11,720 nt of DNA from Microcaldota archaeon. Lineage in GTDB: Archaea > Micrarchaeota > Micrarchaeia > Micrarchaeales > Micrarchaeaceae. Of this stretch, positions 7,885-11,720 are shown piece after piece. The DNA is taken from positions 1 through 11,720 of the forward strand of contig JAJYZH010000007.1 in NCBI GenBank assembly GCA_021800135.1, given 5' to 3'. Position numbers and translations under genes: made by a program. A model generated the notes under the pieces. It was not told the origin of the DNA. It saw only the letters and a program-made list of their open reading frames with translations, and searched no databases. The number at the start of each line of letters is the position of its first letter. The first letter of the stretch is position 1.

Positions 7885-9378
7885 CTATTTCGTAAATTTG
7901 TCTTCGAGATAATCGATAAGGTATCCTGGGTTGTAGCCTTCCCCGAAAGATCTCCTCAGCAGCTCCTTTGGAGGGTACACGGAACTGAATTTATGGATCT
8001 TTTCCCCGAGCCACGCCTTCAGGGGGATGAAATTTGCAGAACTTACATCTGAATTCAGATTGCCGTATTCTGTCCTTATCTTGTTGCCGATGAGCGCGGC
8101 AACTATATTTCCAAGGCTATAGGTCGGGAAATATCCGAGGCCCGAACTCCAATGGACGTCCTGCAATACCCCTTCACCGTCGTTTCTCGGTCTTATGCCC
8201 AGGTATTCTTCCATCTTCGAATTCCACAGCTCAGGAAGCTCGTTTACATTGGCTTTCCCCTCCATAAGCTGTCTTTCGAGGTCGTACCTTAGCGCTATGT
8301 GGAAATTGTAAGTAAGCTCATCCGCATCTACACGGATAAACCCTGGCTTTACCTGGTTGAAGTAGAAGTATATGTCATCCTCGCTGTAGCCATTCAAAAA
8401 GGAGAACTTCCCCTTCAGCATCGGGGTTATGGCATGGGTGAATTCCCTGCTCCTTCCGATCACGTTTTCGAAGAATCTCGACTGCGATTCATGTATTCCT
8501 GTGGATGCTCCGCCGCTTAATGGTGTGATATCAAGCACCGGATCGGTTTGCAGCATGTATATCGCATGGCCGCTCTCGTGCATAGTAGAGTAGAGGGTGC
8601 TCTTGAAATCTATGCCTTCGTATCTTGTAGTCGACCTTGCGTCGTTTACGTCCATGTCCGTGGTAAACGGATGCGTGGACACGTCGAGCCTGAAGCGGTC
8701 CCTGTAAGGGCCGATCATTATCTTCACTATCTCTTCGTTTACCGCCTTCGCCGCGGAAACATCGTAAGCTATGCTTGATAGTTTCGATTCCTTTGTGAAT
8801 ACCCCGGCATCGACCACCTTGCCGAGTATTGTTTTGAGCTTAGGGATCAGCTCGGAGAATATCGCGTCTATATCGTTCACAGTTACGCCTTCCTCATATA
8901 GATCCAAAAGGGCGTTGTACGGGCTTCCGCTGTATCCAAGCTTATCTGCCTTTTCCCGGTCTATCTCAACTATCTTTTCCAGATACGGCTGGAATATCTT
9001 GAAATCGGATTTTTCCTTTGCCGCTTCCCATGCCTTGAAACCGGTCGTGCTGACCAACGATTCCTCTTCGATCAATCGCGGCGGGAGCTCCATCACCTTC
9101 GATTCCCTGTTCAATACCCTTACTACACCGCTCTCGTAATCGTTCAGGTCCTTCTGCTTCCCTGCATCTTCCAAGGCCTGCCTGAAGCTGCCGCTGAGAA
9201 ATGTTTTCTGATACAGAAGAGACAACTGCGAGTCGGCAATCCCCCTGGCCGTAACGCCTGCCGGTGGCATATAGACTTCGGTATCCCATCCAAGCAGCGC
9301 AGAGGCGTGGTTCAGTGCATATAATGGCTTATACAGATCCAAAAGCGCTTTTATCTTCTGGTTCTCGAATTTTTCCAT
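7885..9378 (-). CDS. M32 family metallocarboxypeptidase (thermostable carboxypeptidase Taq-like)
   Basis: 497 residues, full length for peptidase family M32, soluble and probably cytoplasmic. It removes C-terminal amino acids from peptides using one metal ion. All family motifs are visible: STHPF (234-238), DARSTTRY (246-253), the HEXXH zinc site HESGH (267-271), GIHESQSRFFEN (294-305) with the third ligand E298, IRVDADELTY (348-357) and DVHWSSGLGYFPTYSLG (407-423). The ATG at 9378 is preceded by GGGTG at a normal distance. It lies downstream of tRNA-Leu on the same strand and just upstream of an amino-acid permease gene, which fits a peptide-salvage role. It appears intact, and its catalytic residues leave little room for another assignment. 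Confidence 0.96.
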   Translation of the reverse strand: MEKFENQKIKALLDLYKPLYALNHASALLGWDTEVYMPPAGVTARGIADSQLSLLYQKTFLSGSFRQALEDAGKQKDLNDYESGVVRVLNRESKVMELPPRLIEEESLVSTTGFKAWEAAKEKSDFKIFQPYLEKIVEIDREKADKLGYSGSPYNALLDLYEEGVTVNDIDAIFSELIPKLKTILGKVVDAGVFTKESKLSSIAYDVSAAKAVNEEIVKIMIGPYRDRFRLDVSTHPFTTDMDVNDARSTTRYEGIDFKSTLYSTMHESGHAIYMLQTDPVLDITPLSGGASTGIHESQSRFFENVIGRSREFTHAITPMLKGKFSFLNGYSEDDIYFYFNQVKPGFIRVDADELTYNFHIALRYDLERQLMEGKANVNELPELWNSKMEEYLGIRPRNDGEGVLQDVHWSSGLGYFPTYSLGNIVAALIGNKIRTEYGNLNSDVSSANFIPLKAWLGEKIHKFSSVYPPKELLRRSFGEGYNPGYLIDYLEDKFTK

Positions 9379-9404
9379 TCCAACACCCTTAGTTCTGGCA
9401 ATTG

Positions 9405-9415
9405 CGATATTTACT
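9405..9415 (-). promoter_or_regulatory. Candidate TATA-like box for the carboxypeptidase/permease operon
   Basis: On the minus strand AGTAAATAT is centred about 32 bases before the ATG at 9378. A second AT-rich element (TTAAATATA, about 9443-9452) lies between this and the tRNA and could serve instead with a longer leader. Read-through from the tRNA is also possible. Confidence 0.3.
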
Positions 9416-9455
9416 TTATCACCCCAAAACTTTTATGTGGCAGTATATTTAATAG

Positions 9456-9540
9456 TGCAGGGAGGGAGATTTGAACTCCCGCAGCCCTAAGGCACAAGGT
9501 CCTAAGCCTTGCACGTTTGACCAAGCTCCGCCATCCCTGC
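9456..9540 (-). tRNA. tRNA-Leu (anticodon UAG)
   Basis: On the minus strand this folds as a class II tRNA. The acceptor stem pairs GCAGGGA with TCCCTGC. The D arm contains GAGCTTGGTCAAA. The anticodon stem is CAAGG/CCTTG around the seven-base loop CTTAGGA, giving anticodon TAG. A long variable arm with GCC/GGC pairing and the T arm GGGAG-TTCAAAT-CTCCC complete the fold. The discriminator base is A (9456). No CCA is encoded and there is no intron. It should read CUN leucine codons, CUA in particular. Confidence 0.96.
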
Positions 9541-9568
9541 ATTTCGTTATCTATTTGCATGAAAAGAG

Positions 9569-9574
9569 TATATA
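9569..9574 (-). promoter_or_regulatory. TATA box of tRNA-Leu
   Basis: TATATA is centred about 31 bases upstream of the tRNA 5' end, with a purine-rich GAAAC-type stretch before it that could be the BRE. Transcription would begin a few bases before the mature 5' end. The transposon's left end lies about 20 bases further upstream, so the core promoter is left intact. Confidence 0.6.
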
Positions 9575-9592
9575 GTGTTTCGTTTTCGGTTT

Positions 9593-9596
9593 TTAC
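9593..9596 (+). other. Transposon target/left cleavage tetranucleotide TTAC
   Basis: TTAC lies 18 bases before the left-end hairpin. In IS608 the same tetranucleotide flanks the left end and is kept without duplication. Its two T residues can pair with the first two A residues of AAAG at 9611-9614, and its C with the G, as in the IS608 recognition scheme. It is also the predicted TAM for the TnpB nuclease. Confidence 0.65.
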
Positions 9597-9610
9597 AGAA
9601 TGCATAGCAG

Positions 9611-9635
9611 AAAGCCCCTATCCTTGAGATAGGGG
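9611..9635 (+). repeat. Left-end guide tetranucleotide and subterminal hairpin
   Basis: AAAG (9611-9614) is followed at once by CCCCTATC-CTTGA-GATAGGGG (9615-9635), a perfect 8-bp stem with a five-base loop. This is the TnpA binding structure of the left end. The loop differs from that of the right-end hairpin by one base (CTTGA versus CTTCA). Confidence 0.8.
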
Positions 9636-9663
9636 ATGAATGCGAATTTGATAGAAGCATAGC

Positions 9664-9675
9664 TATATAAATATA
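9664..9675 (+). promoter_or_regulatory. TATA box of the transposon operon
   Basis: TATATAAATATA is centred about 24 bases before the tnpA ATG at 9694, the distance expected for a leaderless archaeal transcript. No Shine-Dalgarno site is seen before tnpA, which agrees with leaderless translation. Confidence 0.6.
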
Positions 9676-9693
9676 TTGAGTTAAATAATATGT

Positions 9694-10086
9694 ATGGAAT
9701 ATCGGCACAAAGGCAATCAAGTTGCAATAATAAACTATCATATCGTCTTCTGTCCAAAATACAGAAGAGGCCTATTGGTAGGTAAAATAAAAAGGAGGTT
9801 GGAAGAGATTATGGATGATGTTGCACAGAGAAACGGATGGAAAATAATATCAAAGGAAGTAATGCCAGATCATGTCCATCTATTCGTTTCTGCCGATACA
9901 CAAGCAAGACCACATATCGTAGTCAAACGATTCAAGGGCAGAAGCTCGAGATTCCTCCGCAAAGAGTTTCCAGAACTTCTGAAGATGCCAACGTTATGGA
10001 CACATTCATATTTCATATCAACCGCTGGTAATGTCAGTGCGTCAGTTATAAAGAAATATATAGAACAACAATGGGATAAAGTATGA
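9694..10086 (+). CDS. tnpA: IS200/IS605 TnpA, Y1 HUH transposase
   Basis: 130-residue single-strand DNA transposase, the usual size for the family, acting as a dimer. The metal-binding HUH motif is H60-V61-H62 within MPDHVHLFV, and the catalytic tyrosine is Y122 in IKKYIEQQ on the last helix. NYHIVFCPKYRR (14-25) and FIST-AGNVS (107-115) are typical of the group. It cuts single-stranded element ends at TTAC and TCAG, forming a phosphotyrosine link, and excises the element as a circle. It is intact, with no frameshift. Its stop overlaps the next ORF's ATG (ATGA), so the following genes are probably translated by coupling. Confidence 0.96.
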   Translation: MEYRHKGNQVAIINYHIVFCPKYRRGLLVGKIKRRLEEIMDDVAQRNGWKIISKEVMPDHVHLFVSADTQARPHIVVKRFKGRSSRFLRKEFPELLKMPTLWTHSYFISTAGNVSASVIKKYIEQQWDKV

Positions 10087-10247
10087 CAATGGAAAAACCA
10101 AGATTGCACACAAGAAAATGGTACATCAGAAAATGGCACATCAACCCAGAAAAATATTCCAAACCCGTGGCAACAATACCACTGACTTATGAAGAAGAGG
10201 ATGTTGAACAAGGAATGTTATATGAAGCAAAAGAGGCGCAAATATGA
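10083..10247 (+). CDS. Small 54-residue protein of unknown function between tnpA and tnpB
   Basis: The ORF starts at the ATG overlapping the tnpA stop (10083-10086, ATGA) and ends in a TGA overlapping the tnpB ATG (10244-10247, ATGA), so it exactly fills the gap between the two genes. A second ATG two codons in is an alternative start. The protein has a basic, aromatic N-terminal half (EKPRLHTRKWYIRKWHINPEK is split as residues 4-13 and 14-24, with W13 and W18) and an acidic C-terminal half (YEEEDVEQG, 36-44). There is no membrane segment or cysteine. AGAGGC near its 3' end can serve as the ribosome site for tnpB. Exact abutment on both sides argues for a real cistron and not chance. It could be a TnpA or TnpB partner or regulator, or a translational-coupling bridge. 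I do not recognise the family. Confidence 0.7.
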   Translation: MTMEKPRLHTRKWYIRKWHINPEKYSKPVATIPLTYEEEDVEQGMLYEAKEAQI

Positions 10248-11329
10248 TCCTTACCTACAAAACCAAACATAACCGCAACTTCTCCGCCGAGTTGAAAAAG
10301 GCGCACCGGATCGCAGAGTTTGCACTGAGGACAAGGGCGCAATCTTCAAAGGATGTTGCATGTTTCGGTTTAAAGTCCCTAATTTCAAACCAAATCCTCC
10401 GTGAATACTCGAGAAATAAGAAACTGAAAAGGGTAGGAAGAGTAAATCTCATCATACCAAATCAGGGAATCACGGAAAGAAAAGAGGAGCATAAAATATG
10501 GATACCTTCATTAAAGCTACAACTCAGATACCGTTTCCCGAACAACTTCAAGAAGATAAACCAGATAGAGGTCGATGAAGAATATGCCTATATATCCGTG
10601 TCTGTCGAAGAGCAAAAACCGATAATTGCAAATAACTATATTGGAGTTGACAGAAACACGACTGGGCACATCGCAGTTGCAGCAAACCCCGACACTGGCA
10701 AGGTTCTGAAATTGGGCAAAGAGGTCTTGCATATACACAACAAATACAAAAATATCCGAAAAAGGCTTCAGAAGAAAGGAAAGTTTGGTTTGCTTAAAAA
10801 GATAAAACACAGGGAATCTAACAGGATAACGGACATTAACCACAAGGTTGCAGATAAGATTGTTGATTATGCGAGAGAAAACAATTCTGGGATAAAACTT
10901 GAAAAGTTAGACGGTATAAGAAACAGCAAAAAACACATAAAAAAATTCAATTATTCTCTGCATAGTTGGTCATTCAAAGAACTGCAGCAGTTCATCGAAT
11001 ATAAGGCAAAATTATGCGGAATACCAGTTGCCTATGTGGAGCCTAAATACACATCGCAAGAGTGTTCAAGGTGCGGAAACATAGGGACAAGAATAGAAAA
11101 GAAATTCGTGTGCCAATGCGGCCACGTTGACCATGCCGACGTAAACGCATCGTTCAACATTGCGTTGCGCCCTCCAATCGGGGAAAGTATGGTTCGATTG
11201 CATGCAGACAGAGATGTATGCAAGGGGAGCACTGATATCCCTAAAGAGGCAACTTTGCGAACGACAGGGACCTCAAACCTTCAAACCGAGTACGCCCAAG
11301 CAGAAAGGAACCTCCTATCCTTCAGATAG
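10244..11329 (+). CDS. tnpB: TnpB, RuvC-like RNA-guided nuclease of IS200/IS605
   Basis: 361 residues, on the short side for TnpB. The N-terminal wedge-like region (1-125) is of the archaeal type (AEFALRTRAQSSKDVACFGLK, residues 24-44, with conserved LKS-x2-SNQILR after it). The RuvC catalytic residues are D136 in YIGVDRNTTG, E220 in KLEKLDGI and D299 in HADVNASFNIA, all present. The zinc ribbon is C274-x2-C277 and C290-x-C292; the second pair has one residue between the cysteines where two is usual. TnpB uses a right-end-derived guide RNA to cut DNA next to the element's target motif, which helps retain the transposon. The stop codon lies inside the right-end hairpin, so coding and guide-RNA sequence overlap. 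AGAGGC about seven bases before the ATG is the likely ribosome site, and the ATGA overlap suggests coupling to the small upstream ORF. Confidence 0.95.
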   Translation: MILTYKTKHNRNFSAELKKAHRIAEFALRTRAQSSKDVACFGLKSLISNQILREYSRNKKLKRVGRVNLIIPNQGITERKEEHKIWIPSLKLQLRYRFPNNFKKINQIEVDEEYAYISVSVEEQKPIIANNYIGVDRNTTGHIAVAANPDTGKVLKLGKEVLHIHNKYKNIRKRLQKKGKFGLLKKIKHRESNRITDINHKVADKIVDYARENNSGIKLEKLDGIRNSKKHIKKFNYSLHSWSFKELQQFIEYKAKLCGIPVAYVEPKYTSQECSRCGNIGTRIEKKFVCQCGHVDHADVNASFNIALRPPIGESMVRLHADRDVCKGSTDIPKEATLRTTGTSNLQTEYAQAERNLLSFR

Positions 11330-11360
11330 GAGAGGATGTCAGTTCCAGGTTCGGCATTAA
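11230..11360 (+). ncRNA. Predicted TnpB guide RNA (omega/reRNA), approximate limits
   Basis: TnpB systems make a guide RNA from the 3' end of tnpB and the right end, followed by roughly 16-20 bases of flanking DNA that act as guide. Here the scaffold would end at 11342, with the right-end hairpin (11312-11332) near its 3' end and the guide starting at 11343. The 5' limit is a guess based on known scaffold sizes. The predicted target is the empty insertion site: TTAC followed by the sequence from 11343. Confidence 0.5.
11308..11342 (+). repeat. Right-end guide tetranucleotide, hairpin and cleavage site
   Basis: GAAC (11308-11311) is followed by CTCCTATC-CTTCA-GATAGGAG (11312-11332), a perfect 8-bp hairpin, then ten bases ending in TCAG (11339-11342). 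T-C of TCAG can pair with G-A of GAAC, and the last G with the last C. This keeps the IS608 pairing logic (TCAA with GAAT) with a compensating change in the fourth position. Confidence 0.75.
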
Positions 11361-11419
11361 ATAGGCTGTACTCCTATTTGCCGCATCTGCTCCGCCTTAG
11401 GAGGTTAAGGCAGATGTGG
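11359..11419. repeat. Two tandem hairpins in the intergenic region
   Basis: The first is AAATAGG-CTGTACT-CCTATTT (11359-11379), a perfect 7-bp stem. The second (11381-11419) has an outer stem CCGCATCT/AGATGTGG (one G-T pair), a one-sided bulge GCTCC, and an inner perfect stem GCCTTA/TAAGGC closing on GGAGGT. They lie between the transposon and the cytochrome promoter and outside any coding frame I can support. They may be an unidentified small RNA, remnants of another element's ends, or a protein site. No T-run follows, so a terminator is unlikely. Confidence 0.5.
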
Positions 11420-11443
11420 TAGCGTCTTGCAGCGTTTAGAAAG

Positions 11444-11454
11444 TTTTAAAATAT
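11444..11454 (+). promoter_or_regulatory. TATA-like box for the cytochrome b-like gene
   Basis: TTTTAAAATAT is centred about 35 bases before the ATG at 11484. This would give a very short leader that just includes the ribosome site GAGGT (11473-11477). Confidence 0.5.
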
Positions 11455-11483
11455 CTGGCTCTTTTATTTTAAGAGGTATGTGG

Positions 11484-11720
11484 ATGGATGAGGCGCCTGA
11501 TGCACCTGACAAAACTGCTGTGGTTAACGGAGATAAAGACAAGGAGGGCGTCTTCTCTGGACTGCGCTCTTTGACTGACATATTTTACATAAAGAAGGTC
11601 CCATCCTACGGCAACAACTTCTTCTTTACGATTGGCGTCTACCTGCTTGAGCTCTTCGGCATACTCGCGATTACAGGCATGGTGATGCTTATATTCGGCC
11701 CGTACTGGTGGAACCTGACT
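11484..11720 (+). CDS. Cytochrome b-like protein, N-terminal part (truncated by window)
   Basis: 79 codons are open to the window edge. A charged cytoplasmic N-terminus (about 1-35, DEAPDAPDK and NGDKDKEG) leads to KKVPSYGNNFFFTIG and a membrane helix at about 47-71 (TIGVYLLELFGILAITGMVMLIFG) ending in GPYWWNLT. A Y/F-rich entry, the helix with I-T-G near its middle and the Y-W-W exit match helix A of the cytochrome b/b6 N-terminal domain, the part just before the haem-ligand histidines, which would lie beyond the window. If correct, it belongs to a quinol-oxidising cytochrome b complex. The ATG at 11484 is preferred over the one at 11478 because GAGGT ends six bases before it. The call is from helix A only; another membrane protein cannot be fully excluded. 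Confidence 0.65.
   Translation, partial: MDEAPDAPDKTAVVNGDKDKEGVFSGLRSLTDIFYIKKVPSYGNNFFFTIGVYLLELFGILAITGMVMLIFGPYWWNLT

Larger units (their letters stand above)
9597..11342 (+). mobile_element. Complete IS200/IS605-family insertion sequence (IS608-like ends)
   Basis: A 1746-base element with tnpA (Y1 HUH transposase), a small middle ORF and tnpB, all on the plus strand. The ends are set by IS608-like rules. On the left, TTAC precedes the element and AAAG abuts an 8-bp hairpin. On the right, GAAC abuts a matching 8-bp hairpin and TCAG, ten bases after the hairpin foot, is the proposed last four bases. Both ends also share GCAGAAAG just before the hairpins and the hairpin core CCTATCCTTSAGATAGG. 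There are no terminal inverted repeats and no target duplication, as expected. Movement would be by single-strand peel-and-paste, leaving TTAC joined to the base at 11343. All catalytic residues are present, so it may be active. It looks more AT-rich than its neighbours, consistent with recent arrival. Confidence 0.85.

Noticed and set aside
8771..9139. Plus-strand ORF of 122 codons opposite the carboxypeptidase
   Set aside because: It lies inside a complete M32 gene with all motifs; the serine-rich peptide is typical of antisense frames.
9597..11342. Target-site duplication or terminal inverted repeats for the transposon
   Set aside because: None are present, and none are expected for Y1 transposases; the similar end hairpins are subterminal recognition structures.
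11381..11419. Possible tRNA or split-tRNA half (minus strand shows CCTCCTAA, like a tRNA-Arg anticodon loop)
   Set aside because: The closing stem leaves a six-base loop, and no T arm, D arm or acceptor pairing can be found around it.
1..11720. CRISPR array or toxin-antitoxin or other defence cluster
   Set aside because: No regularly spaced repeats and no paired small ORFs of that kind were seen; the only nuclease is TnpB inside the transposon.

Overview
The window looks archaeal. AT-rich TATA-like boxes lie about 25 bases upstream of several starts, isoleucine ATA and arginine AGG codons dominate, TTG and GTG starts are common, the tRNA-Leu gene does not encode CCA, and the transposon proteins are of archaeal type. 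A small-genome archaeon of the ARMAN/Micrarchaeota kind is my best guess; this rests on overall protein character and not on a marker gene.

Left part (1-6459): a cell-surface and sugar-modification neighbourhood. The 5' end of a membrane-protein gene runs off the left edge on the minus strand. Divergent from it, a NodU/CmcH-type carbamoyltransferase is followed, with a one-base overlap, by a polytopic GT-C-like glycosyltransferase. Convergent with these is a minus-strand pair joined by a 4-base GTGA overlap: a secreted, membrane-anchored protein with nine N-glycosylation sequons and a dolichyl-phosphate-sugar-synthase-like GT2 enzyme. Divergent from that pair is a radical SAM protein whose C-terminal SPASM-like domain has lost nearly all its cluster cysteines. 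A simple reading is that the GT2 enzyme makes a lipid-linked sugar, the GT-C enzyme uses it outside the membrane, the carbamoyltransferase decorates sugars, and the sequon-rich protein is a possible acceptor.

Middle part (6449-9540, all minus strand): tRNA-Leu(UAG), an M32 metallocarboxypeptidase and, five bases downstream of it, an APC-family amino-acid permease. The last two suggest peptide use and amino-acid transport.

Right part (9597-11342): an apparently intact IS200/IS605-family transposon. Its ends can be placed to the base from IS608-like rules: TTAC left flank, AAAG and GAAC guide tetranucleotides, two matching 8-bp hairpins, and a TCAG right cleavage site. It carries tnpA, an unrecognised 54-codon ORF and tnpB, the three overlapping through ATGA junctions. 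The middle ORF is the best candidate in the window for something undescribed. The right end should also encode the TnpB guide RNA. Beyond it are two tandem hairpins of unknown role and then the start of a cytochrome b-like gene that runs off the right edge.
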